A DNA stretch of 64,000 nt. Origin: Liolophura sinensis. Lineage: Eukaryota; Mollusca; Polyplacophora; Chitonida; Chitonidae. The stretch covers positions 75,505,005-75,569,004 of the forward strand of contig NC_088300.1 in NCBI RefSeq assembly GCF_032854445.1, read 5' to 3'. The translations under genes and the position numbers were made by a program. Numbering within the stretch: the stretch's first letter is position 1; every line of letters starts with the position of its first letter. The notes beneath the pieces are model-generated. The model had not been told where the DNA came from. It did not search any database and saw only the letters and a program-made list of their open reading frames with translations. Below, piece after piece: positions 22,188-33,469 of the stretch.

Positions 22188-23377
22188 CCATTAACACAAC
22201 GGTGTAGCGCTCCAACAGCTCCACTGTTCCACATGCATTACGACAAATAAATAAGTGTCGCGTATCGCAAAACAATTTCGGGATATATCCTAAATATGTT
22301 TGATCGCTAATATTATGTTGCAGAAGTATAATTTCAGCCTAATTTGATCATGCGGCTTCAAATACTTTGTTTTGTAAAGAAGATTAAAACTTGTCAGCAT
22401 AAGGTCAAAATGACTGGAATAGACCCCTAGAATGTTGTTTTCGTTTCCATTTTCCACTGTTAAAGTCTCCTTTCGTCATAAATTACAGACAATCATCGTA
22501 CTGTGAAACACAATCATGTGATAATAATGAACTGGTAGCCTGTTGCATTGGAATGCAGTAGTAATGTAATTATGTTAACAATACCAATTGTGCCTCAATT
22601 ACTGCTCCATCATTTTAGTTTTAATCTGAAACACAATAAAGTGTTTAGTCCACATGTAGCTAAGAATCAGGTAAAGTGTGTTGCAAGTTTGAAGTATTTA
22701 GTGTTTAGCGTTCGAAGCCGTATCTCCTCTTCACTCTTGGGAATGAGAGAATATGAGAAAAACACGCCACTGACCTTTTCTGTTAGCTAGAAGCTCAGTG
22801 TATGGGCATTATTTAGTGGCACAAAATCCGGTGTGTATCCCTAGCCGAGTCGGGCTGATCTTGTCTTTTAAATTGAACCTCCTCTGGAGTTGAGGGTCTT
22901 GGGGCAATGTACCTGTCTGGTGCTCAAGATATCTTCTTCAACCATGTAAGTAAATGTTATCGCTGGAAGGATTATTGCGGAAGGCGGGACTGACGAAATA
23001 CTTCGGTGAAGTTGCTCCCGCTATAGGCTATATACATTAATATTGTCTTGCGTCTCCTCGTATATCAAGAATATCTCTACAGCCTAATAACCAACATGAG
23101 ATTTACAAATAAAAGCCGGTGGATTTAGCAAAGACTAAAAGCTGGAAATTCCCATTTGGCGAGTTAGAATGGATGAATGATTGGGTTTCTATCGTCCAAT
23201 GGGATTATTTCGGCTATGTCTTGACGTATTGTTCTGCATTGTGGACTTTTTGTATATGAATACATAATAAAGAACAAAAAAGAACAAAAAAAACTGTGAT
23301 AAAAACTAGCCTTCTGTCCTAAAGAAAAGATTTTAGTGCTTTTTGGATGGAATGTAATTCCAGACGCACAGCATACA
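22188..23377. other. no recognisable gene
   Basis: AT-rich unique DNA with short A-rich runs near 23270. The plus frame 22548-22790 has no domain or splice support. Confidence 0.45.
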
Positions 23378-23612
23378 GGGTAAAATCAGACCAGCGACGA
23401 CAGTGAGAAAGCTGACAAATGGTCACGCGTAACTGGTGAAATACGGCTTCTTGTCAGTTTACCTCAGTCTGTATTTTATTCTAAATGTTCATGTAAATAC
23501 ATAAATAGTAGCAATTTACACGCCCGCTCGCACCATGGTGTAAGCAGAATTAGGTAAAACAACAATTGCAGTGATGTTAATTGCAACGTATTTGACGTGG
23601 TGTTGCCATCAC
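23378..23612 (+). repeat. dispersed repeat R2, copy 2
   Basis: Shares with 58041-58222 the opening TAAAATCAGANCAGCGACG, then CAGTTTACCTCAG, then ATAAATA and TAGCAATTTACAC, then TTGCAGTGATGTTAAT. Less similar to 608-835 but in the same block order. No coding or terminal structure visible. Confidence 0.65.
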
Positions 23613-24369
23613 ATTTAACATACAATCGCCTTAAAACAATGTAAAGGGACCAGGCCTCGGGGAAGTCACAATTCATAATGTAGCACTTGGAGTATTCGGT
23701 GAGTGAGGATGTTTGTTACGTAATGAATGCACACTACTTACCATATACACGAATCAAATTAAAGGTTGACAGATGCCTTGTTGGCGTTCTTGAAAGTAAA
23801 ATTTCTGTCTAGATAGCGTATTAAATATTCACCTTACAAATCACCTATAGAGACCAGAAATATAAAAACTACACTACACAAATTTGAAATACGTGAAATC
23901 CGGGAGTCTTTGGTACGAATCACCTTCACTGTAACTATGGAAAACCCAGTTGTCAGAGCAAGAACTGCACGAATTTTTCAACTTTTATTTTTTTACTCTA
24001 GAGGAAGAGTATTACACAATCGTGTTTTATGCATTATACATCCAGTAGATGAAACATAATGTAATACATATAATCAACTCTTATCGCAAATTAAAATATA
24101 ATGCTGACAGCTCAGTGTTATATCCCTAAAGCAGTCTCTATTTTCATAGCACTCATAGGACAGAGATCAGATCTTGTGCGCTGTCCTTCCGTCACCTGCA
24201 TAGAACTGTATATATTCTGAGCTTACCACTGGCGTAAACTTTAAACATAGACAGGATAATCAGATTGAGTGTAATGGCGCAGACATCCAATTCCACCATG
24301 CTCTGTGTAAAGGTTATTTAAAAGAATGTCTAAAGTAACCTTTTGATGGCCGAATTTCACAGTGGTTAT
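23613..24369. other. no recognisable gene
   Basis: AT-rich unique DNA with nothing supported. Confidence 0.45.
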
Positions 24370-25130
24370 GTGTAGAGAGATGTGTGTTTCATTGGCTATA
24401 TGCAACGAGATTTGACCGGTTATTGTAGACCAGATTTCATCTGTTATGTTTAGCGAGATTTTTTCTCTTATCTATAACCAAATTTCACAAGTTATAATGA
24501 AACCTTACCACTCATGTTTAACGAGATTTCATGAGTTATGTTTAACAAGATTTTCACTGGCTATATGAAACGTGATTTAAGGAGATTTCGACAGTCGTTT
24601 GAAAGGAGATTTCAAGCCTAACGTGTAATGAGGTTTCACCGGTCACGCATAACAATATTTCACTGTCTAAGTTATGTATAACACAATCTTGGCGGTTATG
24701 TTTAACTAGATTTCTCTAGTTATAGGAAACGAGATCTCCATGGCTATGCTCAACGTGTCAACGGTTATGTGTAACAAGATTTCACCGGTCATATGCAACG
24801 TTTTCAAAGATTGTATTTCACCGGTTATGTTCAACAAGATTTCACCGGTTATGTCTCCCAAGATTTCAACTCTTATGTGTAAAGAAACTTCACCGGTTAA
24901 GATTTGAACACTTATCTGTAATCGCATTTACCTTTCGTGTATAATAAAATTTCAAAGTCTAAAATATGTTTTACCTGTTATATGTAACGAGATTTCTCCA
25001 ATTATTTCTAACAAGATTTCAACATTTATGTGTAACGAAACTTCGCCTGCTGTATTAGGAGGTTTTAAAGGTTTTTTTCTACCAAAGTTTCAACGCTTAT
25101 TTGTAATAAAATTTGTCCGAGTATGTGTAA
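24370..25130. repeat. 24-bp minisatellite
   Basis: About 30 degenerate units of the form TTTCACCGGTTATGTTCAAC plus AAGA. The clearest 24-base steps lie near 24780-24880. As 24 is 8 codons, the minus frame 24706-24927 translates as an eight-residue GEILLHIT-like repeat; no gene is implied. Confidence 0.85.
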
Positions 25131-25319
25131 CCCTGGTTAAACTCAATTTGCTTCACGCTTTTTCTCCATTGTGTTTTTGTGAATACGAGATATTGAGATC
25201 AAAGCAAAAAAAAGATCAAAAGACGGTGTGCACAGGATATGGATTGTATACAGATCTATAACAAAAACACGCTATGCGAAACAGTCTGAAATATCTTTGG
25301 CACAATTAATTTTCCTGGT

Positions 25320-27612
25320 GATTGTTCTTGACCAATGAAATTGTGTGTAGATAATGTATTTCAATGACAGAACGTTTGGAAACACGTTGATTGTTTTAGA
25401 CACTCCTTTTGTAAAAGTCCTCAGTACAAAGACGTTCTGCATCAGACGAGCACTAGTAAGATGAGCAACATCATTACATTTCTATCCTCTAAAACGATTG
25501 GCTCTCGATTTCGATGTAAAGGTTTAGCTCCTCGTATTGTTTTCCAAGAACTCCTCATAATTCGAGGTCAAGTTCCTCATTCCCCTCTTAAGCAAAGAAT
25601 GGGGACGATGTTATATATGATGCAAGCCTTGATATGACCGTGTACATTGTTAAATACTGTACACAGTGTGTTGTACAACCTTTTCTACTTGATTTGGTTT
25701 AATACCGTTCTGTGGCGTTATTATGTGGCTGGACGCTGTACTTAGCATTATGAGAATACTTGGGGGCTAACTGCACAAAGGTATTTACATAAGAAACCTT
25801 TACTCTGTGCAGTGGACAAAGATGACTATCTCTTACTGGGTACACAGTCACGATGTCCTCACGATGCTGTTCCTTTATAAACTGATGAGAGTCGTCGAGA
25901 CTGAAAGCTGAATTCTATAGTACAATCTACCAGACATTGTATATATATGTGTTATATTCTATCCATAAATGTGTTCGTTCTGTGATGCAGACGGAAATCG
26001 GTGTTCAAGAAAAATTATTATCAAAAACCGTGATACACACCCAAGAATAAACCAGACACAGCTGACTATAACTTCTCTGCCTCTGTGGTTTTCATGTACC
26101 AATATATGACGAAGTTTTAAATTAAAGCATTTAATATATAGCAACTGTGAACAGAACATAAAACGCCTTTCACTGTGTCATTGGTATGGATTTTCCGTGA
26201 TCACAAACAAGTGCTCATGTTCTGTTATGTCCACAAATGTTTCTGAGTTTGTTATTCCGGCGGTATAGGTGGCTACTGGGACCATTCTCTACTTATAAAA
26301 AGCCTTTGGCACAAAACAACACACATATTGCATTAGTCTTATTGCACTAGCACAAGGACGTTTTTCGACTACAATAGAATTGCCTGTACTTCTTTGTTTC
26401 TACACAGTAAATTTATTGCCCTTGAAGAATCACACAAGCAGTGAGCAGTTCATGACACCTACATGTACTTTGGCAGGTCTCTATGTTAATGTGTATCTAT
26501 GCTCGTCCAAATGTCATTTTGTGCGTCGAAATGTGTAATAAATTAGTATTGGGTCATATTTCAGACATGAATTGTCCAGACCGAGGGACAGCTTTCACTG
26601 TCCACAGTATCCGCCTGTGTAAAGTGTCACACCATTCCCTAACGAAACTGAACCAAACTGAACTAAACCAAAACCAGTAGCTCCCTCTTCTCTGGAAACA
26701 CGGCTGGACTAAATAATGTCAGTTATGCTCCACAAGCAATCTTGCAATTTTCTAGAAAATTTGTTGGATTTACGATTGCAAAAACTGTGTTTAAAGTGTT
26801 TAATTCTCGATCACGATTGCTTAGTTTTGTGCCTGAGTGGTATTTTTCTACAATTCTAATCGTCTGTGTCAGGCGTGAAGTGTTGTCAACAGAAAGCTGA
26901 AGGTTTGCAGGATGTCTTTATCCAGACTGATGCATCTCTACGGTAAAATGTTTTGAATTGTAACTTTTGCAACCCTAGGTATATATTGGCCAAACTTTAA
27001 ATTTATTTTAACTAATTTTCAACGATTATTTAATCTGATTAATAGTTTGCGTTATTATAGAACTTGCTTTCATTTAATTCATATAATCCATGGATACGAC
27101 AAGCTCTGACACACAATTGTTTAAAAGTAGCTAGCCCTTGGAGGTGAACGTTTCTGGTTAAGATCTAATGTCTGTGTGGATAAATGGATTACCCTCATAC
27201 CCCACATTAAGATCAAATAAGTTATAGTGAATTCAGGATCTGGAGAAACAGTGTATATGTTTATTTATTCATCCCGTTCTTATGCTGTCGTTAAGTCGCA
27301 CTTATTCGGCATGGGTCAGGCTTAATGGTGAAGGCCAAGTAGAGCCAGCTGGGAAATCAGCACTGGTCGCCAGGGATCTGACCTCGTGGAGAAAAACTTC
27401 CACGACAGCAAGAATTACAGCTCAGTGAGTCTAGAAGCAGCGCTGTAGCCCGATCGACTAGAAATTATAGAAACTTTCACCAAACTGTATAAAACTGTCT
27501 ACTTTTTGTGTTGAATTGTAGATTTTAAAGATAAACTGGACAGCATATTTAATGCCCGCAGGAAAATGTCGAATCTCACTATGCATAGTATTGGTAAAAT
27601 TGTAAAGATTCT
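25320..27612 (+). repeat. paralogous block A (first of three)
   Basis: Shares ordered, diverged sequence with block B (29380-32685) and block C (34960-38405). Examples are TAAAACGATTGGCTCTCGAT and CTCGTATTGTTTTCCAAGAA (A and C), TCTTAAGCAA..GAATGG (A and B), CGGTGTTCAAGAAAA, AAACCAAAACCAGTAGCTC, TTAATTCTCGATCACGATT and GGTTTGCAGGATGTCTT. Reading frames are not conserved between copies, so the block is probably non-coding. It lacks the segment that is nearly identical in B and C. Confidence 0.8.
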
Positions 27613-28425
27613 TGGCGTCAAAACGACGTTCAACACAACCCACTAGATAACTAATTAGCTATATAGAGTACGACATAAAGACGAGTTCGTAGAAACAGAA
27701 GAAGTCAACAGTTTTCAGTGATGTTGAAAAGGCGTGTATCATTCCAGTTTATAAGTAGATTGCATATAGAAGATAATAGAAATATCTCTGTCGTTTGCGA
27801 TTTGATTGCAGCTGATATCCAACGTGGTGATCTAATTCAACACCAAGGAATGTAACGCTCATTGCACAAAGGTTAACCAGAATTAGATCCTGAACACTCT
27901 GTCCATACTTAATTACAAGAGAACTGTACTCATCATAAAACTGAAGAAACATAGGGTGAAGTCGTTTGATGGAATAATCTTGACACACCAGTTTTGCAGT
28001 AATAACTTGTGACTTTGGTAAAAATCGTCACACAACACACATGGTGTAACAAATGATGCAAATGCTGATATGTACACGCCATATCCATAGCCATACTGCT
28101 ACCCAAGTAAGGAATGAATGAATGATTATGTCTCAACTCCACCTCCGCAATATTTCAATCATATCGTGGCGGCCCGAGTAAGGATAATTCAAAATTGAAT
28201 CTATTCCTGTATATTGTCGTAATTTTGGTGTCTCAAGAAACCGTTTTTGGCTTGTACAAATACAAGTCAAGAACGAGTATAGGTCAGCGAAAATGGGGAG
28301 GGGTGGTCGTGGCGGTAGAGAAATCCACTCTTCATAAGTGTGCAGGACTGTCTAGTTCTTCAATGAGACGTTTTTAGTTTTTAAGCTTACACATGAGGTA
28401 AACACCTGAAATTTTGCAACTGTAA
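27613..28425. other. no recognisable gene
   Basis: Linker between block A and the hairpin. Minus frames at 27749-27988 and 27933-28142 have no domain. Confidence 0.45.
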
Positions 28426-28533
28426 GTTATACCAGTATGTTGCGTGGATATACGTTCTAATATTTCGTCGAGAAAATATTCATCTTCGAGACGAAATATC
28501 AGGCCGTATACCCACGCAACACGCTGATACAAC
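28426..28533. repeat. long imperfect inverted repeat (hairpin), 44-base arms
   Basis: Left arm 28426-28469, loop 28470-28489 (20 bases), right arm 28490-28533. The inner 31 bases pair at 27 positions and the full 44 at 36. Seven of the eight mismatches are transitions, so each gives a G-U pair on one strand or the other. The inner arm begins GTTGCGTGG and ends ATATTTCGTC. It could be a small RNA precursor or a foldback mobile element. No target duplication was seen. Confidence 0.85.
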
Positions 28534-28985
28534 GACTTTATCTCAAAGAAGAGCATCGTGGACAGCCTTTCTGCAGTTAATATCGACACTTCCGCCAGTT
28601 CACTCTAATCACAGACGCTTTGCTGTTGTGCGACTCACATGAGGAAAAGAAATGTGCATGGTCCGACTCGGTGCCTATTTTAGCCCGGTCTTTGTTGAGC
28701 TGAGAGAAAATGCTTGCCACAAGTAAACTGCTGGATAGACGCTTTCAATTCAGTTAGCAAAGGAGTGCAATTTACAAATGTGTGCACTTCTAGTAACGAT
28801 GTTACAAGAAGTTCTTCTACATTTGTTGTTGGCCGCCGAATCATTAGAAGGTGAAAATAAAGGAAAGGACAGTTATTCATGCATACTTTGTCATCCGGCA
28901 CGTATGTCCTCAGTAAGTATACGTAAAAATAGTTAATGCTTGAGGATATATTCCTTGCCTGATTGGCTCATGTCGCATTCGGAAG
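28534..28985. other. no recognisable gene
   Basis: Unique DNA between the hairpin and the next minisatellite; nothing supported. Confidence 0.45.
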
Positions 28986-29225
28986 CATAGAATTTTTTTC
29001 AAAATTGGAATAAACGTCAGACCAAAATGTCATAAGTACAGGAACGCAGAAATACAGGGATACCAGAGTACCAAGATTACAGGAGTAGCGGAGTACAGGA
29101 GGCCAGGAATACCAGTGGACATGGCAACAGGAATACAGGACTAGGCTCCTGCGGGAGTACTGGAATACAGGGGTACAGGAGTATCGAAGTATCAGAGTAC
29201 AGTGAGGAATGCACAGGATAGGGAA
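28986..29225. repeat. degenerate GGAGTACAGG-type minisatellite, A/B junction
   Basis: Many short variants of AGGAGTAC, GGAATAC and CCAGAGTAC in irregular order. The same word family reappears at 32860-32975 and 33470-34755, that is, at the B/C junction. The minus frame 28968-29279 is repeat-driven. Confidence 0.8.
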
Positions 29226-29379
29226 TTTATACAGATTAGTAACACAAGAACGATTTAAAGACCTCGCATCTACAACCAACCGACAAGCAAACCAATCTCA
29301 ACCGTCTTTGATGAACTTTCTGGGTGGTTGTAATGTAAAAGGCCTCCATGGATGAGAGCTATAAGCGGAAATTTTGGAA

Positions 29380-32300
29380 GCTTCTCTTAAGCAAGGAATG
29401 GAGACGCTGTTAAATATGAAACAAGCCTTAAAATGACACTGTACAGCACTAAACACCGTACTCTATGTATAACCAATAGAATTTGTATTACACAGGTCTG
29501 TGACCTCAATATGTGACTTTAACTTTACTTAATAATACGAGAATAATTGGGGGCTAAATACTTAGCATTATTTACATAAGAAACTTCTAGTTTGCGCATT
29601 ACACAAGAATGACTTTCTCTCACTAGATACATAGTCACGGTATCATTATATGCTGTCACTTTTAAGACCCCTAAACATGATCTATAGATGGCAGTGGTTG
29701 AGACTGAAAGGTGAATTTAATAGCAGAATTTACCGAGGCTTGAAATTGTGCATGAATTTCTATTAATAAATACATTCATTTCTCGATGCAGACACAGATC
29801 GGTGTTCAAGAAAAGTCATTATCAAAAAACATGATACACAACTCTGGAATAAACTTAATTTAAAGCTCAGGAATAACAGACGATAATTACAGCGATGAGG
29901 GTGGATGATCTGAGCCAAGAACGTGGTGAGAAAAACTAAAATTGATTTGATGGCAGCTATTTCAATCGACGTTTAACGTAGTAAGCAATCTGTTTGTTTC
30001 CTGATTTAATATGTTGACTGTTGGCTGAAATTATGTGAATGACAAGAGAATCGTGTTTCAAACTGAAGTCATGCCATCGGTCAGACCTTGGATAATTTTG
30101 TCTCTAAAACTGTTGTCACGATCCAAAATTATCCCGTGTCAGAGTGTCCTCAAGGGCGACAGACTTAATACTGCTCTTGGTTTTATAGCTAACTCAGTGA
30201 TACTCAGATTCCTCAAATCAGCATTTACTTTGCCAAAAGGTGTGGCAGGACCGGTGGTCATGATGAGGTCATATTCCGTAGGCGTAACACGCACCTGAGC
30301 ACCCGTATGATATCCATCAAATACCACTGATTTTTTGAATAATTATGACGTCACCAGAGGCAATGAGTTCTTGCCGTCGAAACCAAGCTGATGCAGGTAA
30401 ACATTGTGACTTTGAAAAAGTGTTCTAATTGCATTTAGCATAGTTAGCACGTCCAAACCGCTTTATCTCCACTGCATTAGGTTTACTGTCAATGGAGATA
30501 GCAGGAAGAGCCCAGTGAAAGCCATAATACAAAGTACGGAACAAACCTCTTCAGTTTAAGGAAAACATGACGCAGCTGGAGCTGGATTCAAACTCGTAAC
30601 CTGAGGGCTAAGGAAACTGTAGTTCTCTGACTAGCGATATATTCAACCCCCAGTGCATATGGTCTTGATACTATTTTAATACAATAAATCATTTGCTAAA
30701 ACAAAACCATTTTGTGTTTCAATAATTGATTTGAAAGAGATAATGCCGATTCAAGTCACTTCTTTCTTGTGTATGAGCTAAACTTTGAGCAAAGTCGATT
30801 TCTGACTACTTATGTATATAAGATAATGGGGCTCCCAATGAAGAACAGACGTTCAGGGACGATAGAAGAAGGCAGGTGAATTTGATATGGAAAATGATTT
30901 AAATTTAAATCATTGGAATCCGAAAAACTGTAAACAAGACATCAGAAAAGTCTTTCTAAATATGAAATATGTTGTAATAAACCCATGGTCTCTTTAACTA
31001 ACTAGTATTTTAAAGTATACGTCAAATTTCTTTTCTCAGTCATGTCTTTGCACGTTTCTTTACAAACACATGACTGATTTTGAATTTTTTACTCGTCAAA
31101 TGTAGCCCCCTTTTTCGACAAACAACCTTTCTATATAAAACTTAGACGAAGCCTTAATTTGTATTTTCCTTTAATAATGGATAGAGGGTTTTTTTTTCTC
31201 AATAAAAGTGGTGTCATTGGTAGGAATTGTCCTAACCACAAATAAACTGGGTTATTCGAGTAGGATAGGAGGTGTGGGAGTGATTCTCGAATTACAAATA
31301 ATCTATCACAAAGAAAAATTTGAGTCGGATTGGGAGAGCATATTTGTAGTGTGATCATTGTGTTGTCTATTAGCTTCGTTGTACTCGCATAAAACCCCAG
31401 TAGTCAGTAGGCGAACCCTGTGAATACCTTAACTGAGAATGCATCTACCTGCTGCACCTTAAATATACAGCTCATTAAGAACAGTACAAAAAAGTGAGCA
31501 GTTTGTGAAACATACATTAACTCTGGCGAGCTGAGTTCCATGATAAAGTTTTTTCTATACTGGAGGCATGTCATCCTGAATAGTATTTGGGCATATTTCG
31601 GACAGATGTTCTCCACGCCCAGACAATAATCGATTGTCAAGTGTACCCGCCTGTCTAACATGTCACGCCATTCCTTAACCAAACTAAGTCAAACCAAAAC
31701 CAGTAGCTCTCTCATCTCAGCAAGCACAGCTGGATTAAATAATGTCAATTATGGTCCATAGGCATCCTTGCCATTTTCGAGAAAATTCGTTTGGTTTACG
31801 AATGCAAAAACTGTTGACAAGGATTTAATTCTCGATCACGATTCGCCAGTTTTATTTCTGTGTAGTGTTTTTCTTCAATCCTGATCGTCTGTGGCTAGGT
31901 TGTCCACAGAAAACTAAAGGTTTGCAGGATGTCTTCATCCTGACTGATCTACGCGTGTGAAGCCATGTATGCCTGGAAGCACAACAAGCCGTTTTTGTTT
32001 TGCAGTGGAAAGCATTTCTGCAGTAATTTTATTTGAATTGTAACATTTGCAGCTCTAAATATGTTTTGGCCAAACTAAATTTATGCCAGGATTATTTACA
32101 GAGATTATTTGGATCAGATTAATACTGTGCCTTGAAGCAGTTGAAATACTGTGCCTTGAAGCAGTTGAAATACTGTGCCTTCAGGTTTAATCCATACATT
32201 CCAACTGACACAAAAATTATTTAATTGTCATCTAACTTTTAGCAAAAGCAGCTAACCTTGGAAGTGAAGTGTTTCTGGTTAACATTCATATCCCAGGCAA

Positions 32301-32685
32301 AAATCAAAGTAGTTAAGGTGAATTTAGAACCTGTCTAATCAATGCGTGTATTTATTTATTTCTCCCGTGCTTAATTTGCACATATTCGGTGTGGGTCAGA
32401 TTTAATGGCAAGCCAAGTAGAACCAGCCGGAGAATCAGCACTGCATGGTTGCCGGGGAGCTGACCTCGTCAAGAAAACTTCCTAAGACAGAGCTACAGAC
32501 GAGCCCAGGGCAGCAATGTAGGCCGATCGACCAGAAATTATGAAAAAAACTTTCACCCAACTATATAAAACTATACATTTTGTGTTGAATTGTAAACTCT
32601 TAAGACAGACTGAACTTAATATTTAAGCGTCTGTGCGGGAATGTTGAATCTCACTATGGATGGTATTTATAAATTTTAAGCAAGT
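29380..32685 (+). repeat. paralogous block B (second of three)
   Basis: Same block order as A and C, with an extra segment (about 29803-31400) relative to A, part of which C also has. About 29803-30165 is nearly identical to 36234-36595 in C, while the flanks are only loosely similar. A minus frame (30139-30327) looks somewhat protein-like but is not preserved in C. Near 32130 a 25-base phrase, TACTGTGCCTTGAAGCAG plus TTGAAA, is tandemly repeated about 2.5 times. Confidence 0.8.
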
Positions 32686-32859
32686 GTGAAGTAGGCACTA
32701 GTTGGTTGTATTTCACTTTGGTCATGTGGAACAAGACTTCACACTTGTGTAGATCAAAATGACATAGTTGTTTCCACACTGTGATTTTACACAACTTACA
32801 TGACTTACTCCTCCATTGCAGTTTTTCCGATATACGGCAATGTGATGAGAGAAAGTGAT

Positions 32860-32975
32860 CAAAGCACGACAGTACAGAAGTATAGGAATGACGAAGTTCC
32901 ATGAGTGTCATAGTACAGGAGTAGTGGAGTACAGAAGTACTAGAGTAGGCTCACAGAGATACAGGAGTACCCCAA
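32860..32975. repeat. GGAGTACAGG-type minisatellite, B/C junction part 1
   Basis: Short irregular run of AGTACAGGAGTAG and GAGTACAGAAGTAC variants directly after block B. It precedes a family A SINE and then the larger array at 33470. Confidence 0.75.
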
Positions 32976-33062
32976 TACCGGCCCCAGAATCACGAAGCTG
33001 TCTTGCAGTTACGTTAGAGTTAGTTTCGGTCTCAAAACATTTTACTGCCCAAAAATGGCGAC

Positions 33063-33289
33063 GGGGCCTCCGTGGCCGAGGAGGTTAGCACGGCGGGAGC
33101 CTCTCACCAATGCAGTCGTTCTGAGTTGAAGTCCAGTTCATTGTGGCTTCCTTTCCAGCCGTATATGGGAAGTAACCTGCGGATGCTCGTGGGTTTCCCG
33201 GTTTCCTACCACTATTATGCTGGCCTCCGTCGTATAATTGAAATATTCTTGATTACGGCGAAAAACCCCAAATAAATAAATAAACAAAA
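33063..33289 (+). mobile_element. family A SINE, head with small deletions
   Basis: GGGGCCTCCGTGGCCGAGG head, shortened around the region that reads CGCGCTAGCGCAGCGTAATG in the full copy. Body with GAGTTGAAGTCC (B-box-like), tail with AATAAATAAATAAAC. No convincing target duplication was found. It splits the GGAGTAC minisatellite zone. Confidence 0.88.
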
Positions 33290-33469
33290 TTTACCTCACC
33301 TCAACGATATTTATTCTAATACTAAAAGCTGTCTACCTCCATGACAAAAAATTAATGAAAGCTTTGCGGTTCAAATCTATATGTTCCAGAATAATACCAC
33401 AAACTAAGATTAAGACTGGCTTAGGTCTAAGACAGCTTCGTGATCTTAGAGCCCGAATTACAGGGCACA

